Below are positions 52,749 through 61,056 of a DNA stretch of 64,000 nt, one piece after another (positions within the stretch are counted from its first letter, which is position 1; each line of letters opens with the position of its first letter). The notes below the pieces were generated by a model. It made no database searches, was not told the origin of the DNA, and saw nothing but the letters and a program-made list of their open reading frames with translations. The translations under genes and the position numbers were made by a program. Origin of the DNA: Pedobacter sp. PAMC26386 (lineage in GTDB: Bacteria; Bacteroidota; Bacteroidia; Sphingobacteriales; Sphingobacteriaceae); assembly GCA_014302835.1 (NCBI GenBank), contig CP060294.1:3373067-3437066 (forward strand). Direction: 5' to 3'.

Positions 52749-54173
52749 ATGAAAAAGCTCCTGTTTATATTTCTAATCTCCATCCCATTTTTAACTAGAG
52801 CCCAGAACTGTAATTGCGGAGATAACTTCAAGTTTGTAGTTGAAAGAATAAAAAACAACTATCCTGGTTATAAAGACAAAGTAATTCCTGCCAAACAACA
52901 ACGCTTTGACTTTTTCACTGATAGTCTGCAAAAAGCAGCAAACTCAGCTGATAAAATTCAGTGCATGGACATTTGCACTGAATGGTTAGCCTTCTTTAAA
53001 GACAAACACATCGGGTTTTCATTTATCATCCAGGAAAACGCTTCCAAACAAGAAGTCAGAAATTACTTTACCAAGGCAGAAAAGACCTCATGGAATAAGC
53101 AGGATTTCAAAAGATATCTGGATCATAACAAGAATAAACTTGACGAAATGGAGGGCATATGGTTCTCTGATGGCGGTAATTATGAAATTGGAATTGTAAA
53201 AGATTCTGTACAGAGACCCAACGAGTTTATTGGTTTTATTATTAAAGCAGATAGCCTCAACTGGATGCCTGGGCAAGTAAAAATACGAATCAAAAAAACC
53301 GGAAACAGTTATAGAGTATTATATTATGGAACCATAAACCATATTAAATATTATCCCCCGTTCCTCAAAACCGGAGACACATTTAATCTTGGTTATTATG
53401 GAGACTGGTTTAAAAATGTCCCTAAAAAAGTTAATAAAGCAAGTAGCCAAAAAGAAACAGATTACAATCCATCATTTAAAATACTAGATAAGGAAACGAG
53501 TTTAATAATCTTGCCCAATTTTGCAATTCACTACAAAAAAGCCGTAGATAGTATTATTGAAGCAAATAAAACAGCACTCCAAAACAGTAAACACCTGATC
53601 ATTGACATCAGAAATAATTCTGGAGGTTCGACTTATACTTTCGAAAAACTATTACCTTATATCTATACCAATCCTATTTATACAGATGGAGGAGTCGTAT
53701 GGGCTACAGCAGGCAATATCAAAGATTGTTACTCCATAATAGATAACGATATTCCCGAAAAGAACAAAAAACGGGCAGAAGAAAATTTACTCCAACTCAA
53801 AGCACATCTAGGTGAACTCTATCCTCTCTATCCTGCCGATACGATTAAATTTGATAGTGTCTTGAAGAGCCCACAACGCGTTTCAGTCCTGATGAATGGT
53901 AATAGCGCCAGTTCCGCCGAACACTTTATTCTAAGAGCAGAACAAAGCAAAAAAGTAACCCTATTTGGCCAAAACAGTTCCGGTGCAATTGATTACACTG
54001 AAATTGTAACTGCAAAAATGCCTTGCAAATTATATACGGTCACTTACCCTGCTTTCAGATCAGACAGAATAAACAGACGCAAATTAGATAATGTTGGCAT
54101 TGCTCCAAATGTTCTGATTCCAGATAGTATCACGGATTGGGTAGAATTTGTCAGAAAATATCAAAAACCATAA
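52749..54173 (+). CDS. S41 family peptidase (C-terminal processing type), exported
   Basis: A 474-aa protein with a signal peptide (MKKLLFIFLISIPFLTRAQ). The peptidase half (about 245-465) has LIIDIRNNSGGSTYTFEKLL, SVLMNGNSASSAEHFILRAE with the candidate nucleophile Ser in SASSAEH, and LFGQNSSGAIDYTE. The N-terminal region (20-240) has CNCGDNF and no recognisable PDZ domain. It matches the many exported S41 proteins of Bacteroidota whose substrates are unknown. It stands alone. Confidence 0.85.
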   Translation: MKKLLFIFLISIPFLTRAQNCNCGDNFKFVVERIKNNYPGYKDKVIPAKQQRFDFFTDSLQKAANSADKIQCMDICTEWLAFFKDKHIGFSFIIQENASKQEVRNYFTKAEKTSWNKQDFKRYLDHNKNKLDEMEGIWFSDGGNYEIGIVKDSVQRPNEFIGFIIKADSLNWMPGQVKIRIKKTGNSYRVLYYGTINHIKYYPPFLKTGDTFNLGYYGDWFKNVPKKVNKASSQKETDYNPSFKILDKETSLIILPNFAIHYKKAVDSIIEANKTALQNSKHLIIDIRNNSGGSTYTFEKLLPYIYTNPIYTDGGVVWATAGNIKDCYSIIDNDIPEKNKKRAEENLLQLKAHLGELYPLYPADTIKFDSVLKSPQRVSVLMNGNSASSAEHFILRAEQSKKVTLFGQNSSGAIDYTEIVTAKMPCKLYTVTYPAFRSDRINRRKLDNVGIAPNVLIPDSITDWVEFVRKYQKP

Positions 54174-54270
54174 AAAATTGCAACGATGTACGGTTTTTCT
54201 TATGACTAGCTTTTCGCCTCTGCAGAAAATATACAATGAGCAGCCTTTTAATCAAACGAGTTCTATTTAT

Positions 54271-55047
54271 TTAATATCCTTCCAATTGAATCCAAACCGG
54301 TCCATGATCACTTGTTTTCTCCCATCCGCGAACATCGCGATCTACACCGCAAGCAGCCAGTTGATTGACAATTGACGGACTCAATAAAAAATGGTCAATC
54401 CTTAATCCTGCATCACGACCATAAGCATTACGGAAATAATCCCAATACGTATAAATCCGTTCTTCAGGATGAATCTTTCTTACCGCATCGGTCCAGCCTT
54501 GCGAAGTCAATGCTTTGAAAGCCTCACGAGATTCAGGTCTGAACAGCGCATCTTCGACCCAGCGCTCCGCCTTATAAGCATCCAACTCAGTCGGTATAAT
54601 GTTATAATCTCCAGCCAAAATCACTGGAATTCCACTTGCAATTAATTCTGCCGTATAAACCTTAAACCGTTCTATCCATTCCAGCTTATACTCGAATTTT
54701 GGTCCTGGCACAGGATTACCATTTGGCAAATAAAGACATCCAATCAAAACCCCATTAATTTTTGCTTCAATATAACGGCTCGGACTATCTTCCGGCTCCC
54801 CTGGCAATCCCCGTTTAACTTCAGTAATCTCCGCAGTGCGCGATAAAATAGCCACACCATTCCAGCTCTTCTGTCCATGCCAGACCACCTGATAGCCCGC
54901 ATCAAGTATTGCCTGCTCAGGAAATTTTTCCTGAGGCGCTTTTAGTTCCTGTAAACAAACCACATCAGGTGCAGTTTGTTCCAGCCAGCGAAGCAACACG
55001 GGCAGACGTGCATTTATTCCGTTTACATTATAAGTAGCTACTTTCAT
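54271..55047 (-). CDS. xth: exodeoxyribonuclease III
   Basis: A 258-aa Mg2+-dependent AP endonuclease/3'-5' exonuclease for base excision repair. Motifs: MKVATYNVNGINARLPVLLR, VCLQELKAPQEKFPE (catalytic Glu), KSWNGVAILSR, LAGDYNIIPTELDA (D-x-N), WTYWDYFR-like YTYWDYFRNA, RIDHFLLSPS and TSDHGPVWIQLE (catalytic His). Length is normal. It is convergent with the S41 gene. Confidence 0.95.
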   Translation of the reverse strand: MKVATYNVNGINARLPVLLRWLEQTAPDVVCLQELKAPQEKFPEQAILDAGYQVVWHGQKSWNGVAILSRTAEITEVKRGLPGEPEDSPSRYIEAKINGVLIGCLYLPNGNPVPGPKFEYKLEWIERFKVYTAELIASGIPVILAGDYNIIPTELDAYKAERWVEDALFRPESREAFKALTSQGWTDAVRKIHPEERIYTYWDYFRNAYGRDAGLRIDHFLLSPSIVNQLAACGVDRDVRGWEKTSDHGPVWIQLEGY

Positions 55048-55083
55048 TGTATGAATTTAAACAGACTCTAAGTTAAAAAATAT

Positions 55084-55125
55084 AAAAACAAAGGGTGACT
55101 TATTCGTTATAAGTCACCCTTTGTT
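55084..55125 (-). terminator. terminator of the three-gene coiled-coil/Ppx-like operon
   Basis: Perfect 17-bp stem: AACAAAGGGTGACTTAT (55087-55103) and its complement (55109-55125) around TCGTT; T-rich on the minus strand. Confidence 0.92.
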
Positions 55126-55167
55126 TTAAATAATCTTTGGTTTATTCAGGAACCTTAAACAAGGTTC

Positions 55168-56169
55168 TTACTTAACCGAAAGCAAGAATCCTATTGTAAA
55201 GTTAGCATCCCAGTCAAACACGAAGGTGTCACAATGAGTTGCATATTTGATCGCTTTATAAATATTTACTCCACTTTTAATCTTTACTTTATCCGTATTA
55301 TATTTTTCAGGATTATTCAATACTGTAAATCTTTCTTCACCAACACGAGTCTGTTTAGCCAACTCAAAAGGAACACCGCCAATAATAAAACAAACCTCAC
55401 GTTTAGCAGCTGGAATTTTTTCAGCAATAGCTTTAACCTCATCATATACCGCAGCATCTTTTAAATCTTTCTCATAATACTTAGCTCCCGGAGCTTCAGC
55501 AGATTTAACTATACCATCCATCCAGGAGATTTTTGTGTTACCAGAACCAATATCAACAACAAAAGAGTTATCATAATAAGAAGCTGGCAACACACATTTC
55601 AATGCTAATTTCCCCTCTTGTTCTGCAGTTACTAAATTAACTACATAACCCATTTTTTTAAGTTCAGAAGTAATAGCAGCTGTTTTAGGCTCTTTTTGAG
55701 CACCAGAACTAATTACAAAATGAATATTTTTAGACTTTACACCCTTATCAAACATTGCACCTATATAATCTTTTAATCCTGTACGGATATCTGCAGTGGA
55801 AGCCATCCCCTCATACACGAAAGATTTACCGAAATCTTTAGAAATGATCTCCCAGCGTTTTTCTTTATCAATATTAACTACAAAAGAGTTAAAACCAGAA
55901 GCACCCACCTCAACTACACCTTTGTATTCACCGTTAACTGGTTTTTCTGGCGTATAGTTAAAAGTACGTTTATCATCACTGCTTTTTACCGCAGAACCAG
56001 ATGTACTTACAGTTCTGCTGATGCCAGTACTGTCCGGAGCTGCTTTAGTTGTCATCCCATCCAGTTTTCCACTTTCAGATGCCCAGTAACCTAATCCTAT
56101 AATTGGAATGGCAATAATGATAGCTTTTATTGGCCAGCGTAATCTGCCCCATGTCGATTTCTCTTCCAT
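55168..56169 (-). CDS. membrane-anchored Ppx/GppA-like (actin-fold) protein
   Basis: A 333-aa protein: basic N-terminus, one TM (about 16-31), a low-complexity Ser/Thr linker (32-80), then one compact domain. The domain resembles the first half of Ppx/GppA exopolyphosphatases: phosphate-1-like VVEVGASGFNSFVV (85-98), LVTAEQEGKLAL (179-190, compare the ISGxEEAxLAY motif), phosphate-2-like FVVDIGSGNTKISWMDG (203-219), and FIIGGVPFELAKQ (261-273). The HD domain of full-size Ppx is absent. By the positive-inside rule the domain would lie outside the cytoplasm, where nucleotide is scarce. It is the last gene of the operon. Enzymatic activity is not proven by sequence. Confidence 0.7.
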   Translation of the reverse strand: MEEKSTWGRLRWPIKAIIIAIPIIGLGYWASESGKLDGMTTKAAPDSTGISRTVSTSGSAVKSSDDKRTFNYTPEKPVNGEYKGVVEVGASGFNSFVVNIDKEKRWEIISKDFGKSFVYEGMASTADIRTGLKDYIGAMFDKGVKSKNIHFVISSGAQKEPKTAAITSELKKMGYVVNLVTAEQEGKLALKCVLPASYYDNSFVVDIGSGNTKISWMDGIVKSAEAPGAKYYEKDLKDAAVYDEVKAIAEKIPAAKREVCFIIGGVPFELAKQTRVGEERFTVLNNPEKYNTDKVKIKSGVNIYKAIKYATHCDTFVFDWDANFTIGFLLSVK

Positions 56170-56226
56170 ATTTTTGTTTTTATAAATTGATATATTGATT
56201 TATTCCAGCCCAGACTGTTTATTTAT

Positions 56227-57336
56227 TTAATCTAATAAAGTAAAGCCTTTGTCTACTTTCTCTTCACTTTTCAGTTCATAAGAAGCATCTGACATCTGAC
56301 TAACATTCAGCATTTTAAGATTACGCTGATCTACCTTCTGAATAAACTCTTCCAGTTCACTTTGTGATGGTGCACCACCAACAGTGATATTATTATTCTG
56401 ATCAAGGAAATCCAGATTGGAACGGATAGACGCAATATTCTGACTGATTGCACCAGTTGCAGCGTTCATCGCCTCCTGGAATACCCAGCTATCTTTAATA
56501 TTAAACACTTCTGCTAAACCATCTGTAGCATTTTTCATTTTCTGAGTAGCTTCCAGTTTTTTAGAAATAATAGAAATACTGCTATCCAGTGTACTTACAT
56601 AAATACGGGCAGCACTTTCATTGTCTTTTAAAACTTCCAGTACCTTAGCAAACTGGTTAGCATACTGAACATAACTTCTTGCATTCTGTTCTTCCGACTC
56701 CCCTTCTTTTCCTAATAAAAATGCTTTGGTACGGGTTTCCTTTGCATCTCTGCCATAACCATTCGCTTTTTCAATATTATTATTTGCAGTTTCCACTTTA
56801 CCTTTTTCATCCAGATTTGCAGCTTCAACTGTAAAACGTTTAGCATAAGTATATTTCTCTTCTGCAGTTTTCTGTGCAGTTTCACCACTTTGAATCATAT
56901 CAATACGTACACCATCTACGTTCGTGATTTTTTCTTTTACACGCTTTAAAGTGTCTTTCGCATCTTTAGACAATAACTGAAGTGTTTCAATTGGGTTATT
57001 ACGGATAATCGCCTTCTCTCCTTTAAAAATAAGGATAGTCCCTAATCTGTGTAATAAAGCCGTAATTTTTGGCGCAAGCATGAGTAAAACAATCAGAATA
57101 ATGCTGAAAATCACTAGCAAAATACTTTTTGCAGCATATTCCAGCATAATAGGCAGGAACTTAAAAAAAGCAAATGAGCCACCTAAAACAAAAGCCCAGA
57201 AAAAAATATTGGACATTGTTTTTCTGGCTTCTGGTGTTTGCATCTGGCTAGGCAAATGATCACCAAGCACCTGGAATATAGGCAACTGGCTCTTCAGTTC
57301 GGCCGGTATATTTACAAATTGGGAGTTGTTTTCCAT
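56227..57336 (-). CDS. two-TM protein with long helical/coiled-coil tail, unknown family
   Basis: A 369-aa protein that I cannot assign to a named family. Residues 1-42 are soluble, two TM segments follow (about 43-66 and 71-88), then a basic stretch LLHRLGTILIFKGEKAIIRN (94-113, in part) and a long, charged, Ala-rich helical region (118-310) with heptad-like spacing, recalling PspA or SNARE-like tails. The C-terminus (320-369) is acidic and ends FTLLD. The positive-inside rule places both ends in the cytoplasm. It follows the coiled-coil gene by 7 bp and precedes the Ppx-like gene by 57 bp. Membrane scaffolding or remodelling is a guess. Confidence 0.6.
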   Translation of the reverse strand: MENNSQFVNIPAELKSQLPIFQVLGDHLPSQMQTPEARKTMSNIFFWAFVLGGSFAFFKFLPIMLEYAAKSILLVIFSIILIVLLMLAPKITALLHRLGTILIFKGEKAIIRNNPIETLQLLSKDAKDTLKRVKEKITNVDGVRIDMIQSGETAQKTAEEKYTYAKRFTVEAANLDEKGKVETANNNIEKANGYGRDAKETRTKAFLLGKEGESEEQNARSYVQYANQFAKVLEVLKDNESAARIYVSTLDSSISIISKKLEATQKMKNATDGLAEVFNIKDSWVFQEAMNAATGAISQNIASIRSNLDFLDQNNNITVGGAPSQSELEEFIQKVDQRNLKMLNVSQMSDASYELKSEEKVDKGFTLLD

Positions 57337-57343
57337 ATCTTTC

Positions 57344-58054
57344 TTAATTTATGTTTGTTTCAATTATGTTAAGGGCATTTTTAATATCGGTAATTACTTC
57401 GGCAACGGCAGTATTCCCAATAGCTATTTTTGCATCAATATCCTGAAGCTGCGGTTCATATTTACTATTGATCTCTTTCAGTTCTTTTTGTCTGGAGCCT
57501 AATTTTTCACGCAGCTCGTCAATATTCTGTTCAAGTCTTTGTATTTCGGCGCTCAGATTAGCCTTTTCTGCTACCTGATTTTGTTCAACATTCTCCTTTT
57601 GCAACTGCTTTTGACTAGTTTCCTTGTCAATAACCTTCTGCAGTTCAGCCGCATAATTCTGACCAGTCCTGATCAGTTTATCTTTATCTAATGTCTTATC
57701 TACATACTTCAAAGACGTAAATGCAGCTTTGATTGAGCCCGCATTCACACTCCCCATTTCCGCAGCAGCATTCCAGACTTCAAAAAAGTCCAGTCCTGGT
57801 TCATTAATCCTTTCCAGTATTTCCAGGACTTTAATCTTCATCTGTTTTACATCTGTAGGTGGTAAATCAGAAGTATTTTGTGTTAGATTAGTTTGAGGAT
57901 TTTTAGTTACGTTTTCACCTGTTTTAGTTTCCGCAGCCGATTGTGCTGCAATAGGCTGCACTTCAGAAACAAATGGCTCCGGGCTATCCTCAAAGATTAA
58001 TTTCTTTAAGCTTTTTAAAATCCCGAAGGAGTTATTTGCTGGTTCCTCACTCAT
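57344..58054 (-). CDS. soluble coiled-coil protein, unknown family
   Basis: A 236-aa cytosolic protein, first gene of the operon. Residues 1-66 are low-complexity; 68-142 form a small helical domain (MKIKVLEILERINEPGLDFF, EVWNAAAEMGSVNAGSIKAA, FTSLKYVDKTLDKDKL); 146-212 are a strong coiled coil (LSAEIQRLEQNIDELREKLG); 213-236 a final helix. No enzyme motif, no TM. The helical domain may be a protein-binding module that senses or couples to the two-TM partner, but this is inference. No homologue is recognised. Confidence 0.6.
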   Translation of the reverse strand: MSEEPANNSFGILKSLKKLIFEDSPEPFVSEVQPIAAQSAAETKTGENVTKNPQTNLTQNTSDLPPTDVKQMKIKVLEILERINEPGLDFFEVWNAAAEMGSVNAGSIKAAFTSLKYVDKTLDKDKLIRTGQNYAAELQKVIDKETSQKQLQKENVEQNQVAEKANLSAEIQRLEQNIDELREKLGSRQKELKEINSKYEPQLQDIDAKIAIGNTAVAEVITDIKNALNIIETNIN

Positions 58055-58299
58055 AATTTAATTTATCTATCTAAAAATAATAAAAAAACCAAGATAACAT
58101 ATCGATTTATTTAACCCGGTCTATTTCTTCAAAATTAATTTAAATTTAATAGATAAACAGAATTAAACAGAGCAGGTATTCTGGACATTAATTCAATAAA
58201 ATGCCAATTTCATCTACTATTTTGCCAAAAATAACAAAGAAAAATACTGGAAATTAGATCTTTAGCAACGCCAGAGAATGCACACAAAACAACGTGATT

Positions 58300-60189
58300 A
58301 TGAAAACACATTTAGCCAAAATGATTTCGCTGATACTTTCATTTTTAATAGTTCAGTTTCAATATCTACCGGTATCTGCTGCTATTCAACCTGGCCCACG
58401 TGCTCAAAAAACCATAATTATAGCCAGTCCGGATGGAAAAATTCATTTACTGCTGCAACAAAAAAACGGATCTTTAGCTTATGCAGTTAATTTCAACAAA
58501 AAACCTGTAATAGAATATTCTCATTTAGGAATGATTATCAATGGGAAGCTATTTGGAGATCAAGCTTCGACAGGTGAGGTTGAGAAATATACAATTAACG
58601 AAACATACCCATACAGAGGTGTACACAACCTGGCGAGGAACCACTGCAATGGGGTAAAAATCAATATAAATGCTACAGAATCCTCATTTGTCCTCGACGT
58701 TAGAGTTTTTAACGACGGTGTTGCCTTTCGCTACCTGATCAGCAATACAAACGAAGCAATTATTGAAAAAGACACCACAGAATTTGTAATCCCTTCCGGT
58801 AGCCTCGTATGGTCACAACCTAATATCAAATACTATGAAGGTATTTATAAGCAACATCAGATTGAAGCATTTAAACAAGATGACCTGGCTGGCCCACCCA
58901 TTACCATTTTATTACCAGAAAACAATGGGTATGCGGCAATCACAGAAGGCGGCCTGACAGATTTCGCAGGCATGGCACTACGTGCTGGGGGAAAGCGGAA
59001 TTTCTATGCCCACCTATCCGGAGTAACCAAAAAATCCGGACTTATTGAATCTCCCTGGAGAATTATTGAAATCGGTAAAGACCTCAATACATTGGTTAAC
59101 TGTGATATTATTGCCAATGTCTCCCCTTCTTTTGACCCTGTCATTTTTCCAAAAGGTTACGATACAGACTGGATCAAACCTGGCCGCAGTGTCTGGTCGT
59201 GGCTTGCAGGAAATGGTAAAGTCACTCTGGAAACTATGAAACGTTTTTCAGATTATGCCTCCGCCCTGGGTTTTGAATACAACCTCGTGGATGAAGGCTG
59301 GAGTAATTGGAAAGACGGAGACAAAAACCAGTGGGATCTGATGAAAGAACTGGTGGATTACTCAGCCAAAAAAAATGTAAAGATATGGGTATGGAAAGCC
59401 TATCCGGACAGAAAAGGAATAGCAGGTATCAAAGACCCTGAACAACGAAAAGCATTTTTCAGGAAATGCAAAGATTTAGGTATTGCAGGACTAAAAGTAG
59501 ATTTCTTTGATGCTGAATCCCAGGAAATCATAGACTTCTATCAGGCCGGGTTAAAGGATGCCGCAACTGATCAATTGATGATGGATTTTCATGGTGCCAA
59601 TAAACCGACCGGAGAAACACGTACCTGGCCAAACGAGATGACCAGAGAAGCAATCAAAGGTATGGAAGGTAAACCACCATGGGCACTGGGTAATACAACA
59701 CTTCCATTTACCCGCTATCTTGCCGGTCATGCAGATTACACTCCGGTTCACTTTGGAAAACGACTGGGAGAAATCAGCTGGGCACATCATATAGCCAGTA
59801 TGATCATCTTTACCTCCCCATTTTTATGTATAGCAGCCGATCCACAGAGTATCCTGGATAATCCCGCAAAAGCGATGATGCTCAGTATTCCATCTACTTG
59901 GGATGAAACAATTGTCCTCCCCCAAAGTAAAATAGGTGAGCTGGTTTTTTATGCCCGTCGAAAAGGCAAAGTCTGGTATCTGGCAGCAATGAATGGCCTA
60001 TCTACCACACAAACTATCAAACCTGATCTTTCATTTTTGGGTAATGGAAAATATAAGCTTTCTGCTGTCATGGACGACAAAGAAAAACAAGACCATGTTT
60101 TATTGGAAAACACAACCATTTCAGCAAAATCAGCACTCACTATAAAACTGAATGCTGAAGGAGGCTATGTTGGCCGGTTCAACCAATAA
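58300..60189 (+). CDS. GH97 family glycoside hydrolase, exported
   Basis: A 629-aa protein with a signal peptide (1-27). GH97 members are alpha-glucosidases (SusB, inverting) or alpha-galactosidases (retaining). The N-terminal beta-super-sandwich (41-290; ASPDGKIHLLLQQKNGSLAY) is followed by a TIM barrel: NLVDEGWSNWKDGDK, IAGLKVDFFDAESQEIIDFY and MMDFHGANKPTGETRTWPNE, then a C-terminal sandwich. Asp in KVDFFD (D401 from the ATG) is where retaining members have their nucleophile, so an alpha-galactosidase-like enzyme is more likely than SusB. ATG 58300 was chosen over GTG 58294. No Sus genes adjoin. Confidence 0.9.
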   Translation: MKTHLAKMISLILSFLIVQFQYLPVSAAIQPGPRAQKTIIIASPDGKIHLLLQQKNGSLAYAVNFNKKPVIEYSHLGMIINGKLFGDQASTGEVEKYTINETYPYRGVHNLARNHCNGVKININATESSFVLDVRVFNDGVAFRYLISNTNEAIIEKDTTEFVIPSGSLVWSQPNIKYYEGIYKQHQIEAFKQDDLAGPPITILLPENNGYAAITEGGLTDFAGMALRAGGKRNFYAHLSGVTKKSGLIESPWRIIEIGKDLNTLVNCDIIANVSPSFDPVIFPKGYDTDWIKPGRSVWSWLAGNGKVTLETMKRFSDYASALGFEYNLVDEGWSNWKDGDKNQWDLMKELVDYSAKKNVKIWVWKAYPDRKGIAGIKDPEQRKAFFRKCKDLGIAGLKVDFFDAESQEIIDFYQAGLKDAATDQLMMDFHGANKPTGETRTWPNEMTREAIKGMEGKPPWALGNTTLPFTRYLAGHADYTPVHFGKRLGEISWAHHIASMIIFTSPFLCIAADPQSILDNPAKAMMLSIPSTWDETIVLPQSKIGELVFYARRKGKVWYLAAMNGLSTTQTIKPDLSFLGNGKYKLSAVMDDKEKQDHVLLENTTISAKSALTIKLNAEGGYVGRFNQ

Positions 60190-60372
60190 ATTTCCATAGC
60201 AATTTAATTTTTTAGAAATCTATACCTTAAAAAAGAATGAAAGTTCATATTGTTTGGTTAAAGATTAAATATAACAACCAGTTTACGTTAATATTCAATA
60301 CATTGAAAATCATCAACATCAGTTCAGCCTAAAAACAACAGGTAAATCGCCTGAAATAAAATCTACAGAAAT
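60190..60372 (+). other. intergenic stretch before the 41-aa gene
   Basis: A 183-bp AT-rich region after the GH97 gene. No hairpin with a T-run and no exact TAnnTTTG was recognised; it may hold the promoter of the small gene. Confidence 0.4.
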
Positions 60373-60498
60373 ATGAATACAATACTATATATGGTGAATG
60401 GTACTAATATTGGGTTTTCAGAAATCATGATCATTACACTCGCCCTGATTATTGTCTTTTTGATTATGCGGAATATTATCTCTCCACCAAAATATTAA
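60373..60498 (+). CDS. putative 41-aa single-TM protein
   Basis: A 42-codon frame (ATG 60373-60375, TAA 60496-60498) encodes MNTILYMVNGTNIGFSEIMI followed by ITLALIIVFLIMRNIISPPK and Tyr. It has one hydrophobic helix (about 17-33) flanked by a polar N-terminus and a basic C-terminus. FSEIMIITLALIIVF recalls the start of TatA-type helices, but the amphipathic helix of TatA is missing. It stands alone between GH97 and OsmC genes. Coding status rests on composition only, so it could be spurious. Confidence 0.4.
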   Translation: MNTILYMVNGTNIGFSEIMIITLALIIVFLIMRNIISPPKY

Positions 60499-60522
60499 CA
60501 CCATCCTTAAAAATCAAAACAT

Positions 60523-60550
60523 AAAAAATGCCTTCTTCACAGAAAGCATT
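60523..60550 (-). terminator. terminator of the OsmC gene
   Basis: AATGCCTTCT (60527-60536) pairs with AGAAAGCATT (60541-60550) with one wobble; T-run on the minus strand. Confidence 0.75.
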
Positions 60551-60589
60551 CCTTAAAAAAATTATATTAATTAGTCGAACAGACAGGTT

Positions 60590-61000
60590 TTAAACTAAGC
60601 TTGCTTCCAGTGCTATAGCCACATTATAAGCTTTACTCACCGGGCAGTTTTCTTTTGCTCCGGCTGCAATTTCCTGGAACTGAGTTTCAGTGATTCCTGG
60701 GATACTAGCCTTCAATACCAAATTAGAACTGGTAATTACTCCATTGTCTAAGGATACAGTTGCTTTAGTTTCCAATGAGGTAGGATTAAACCCCGCTTCC
60801 GTCAAATCAAGACTTAATTTCATCGTAAAACATCCTGCGTGTGCAGCAGCCATCAACTCTTCGGGATTAGTCCCCACCCCATCTGCAAAACGGCTGTTAA
60901 ATGAATATTGAGTCTGGTTTAGAACAGTACTGTCAGTGGTTAAATGACCTTTACCTTCTTTGATTGTGCCATTCCAAACGGCTGTTGCATTACGTTTCAT
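60590..61000 (-). CDS. OsmC-type peroxiredoxin
   Basis: A 136-aa protein of the OsmC branch, a thiol peroxidase for organic hydroperoxides and some inorganic peroxides. The two active-site Cys are in AAAHAGCFTMKLSL and KENCPVSKAYNV, and TNPEELMAAAHAGC matches the classical OsmC motif closely. ATAVWNGTIKEGKGHLTTDS starts the fold. It differs from the other OsmC-fold protein at 23017-23433, which belongs to a different branch. Single gene with its own terminator. Confidence 0.92.
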   Translation of the reverse strand: MKRNATAVWNGTIKEGKGHLTTDSTVLNQTQYSFNSRFADGVGTNPEELMAAAHAGCFTMKLSLDLTEAGFNPTSLETKATVSLDNGVITSSNLVLKASIPGITETQFQEIAAGAKENCPVSKAYNVAIALEASLV

Positions 61001-61056
61001 ATCGTTTTGTTTTTTAAGATAATATTGAAGTAAACACTACTTTCGAAAATACATAA

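Noticed and set aside
54174-54270. Possible terminator between the S41 and exonuclease III genes
   Set aside because: AACC and GGTT can pair across a long loop, but the stem is short with mismatches.
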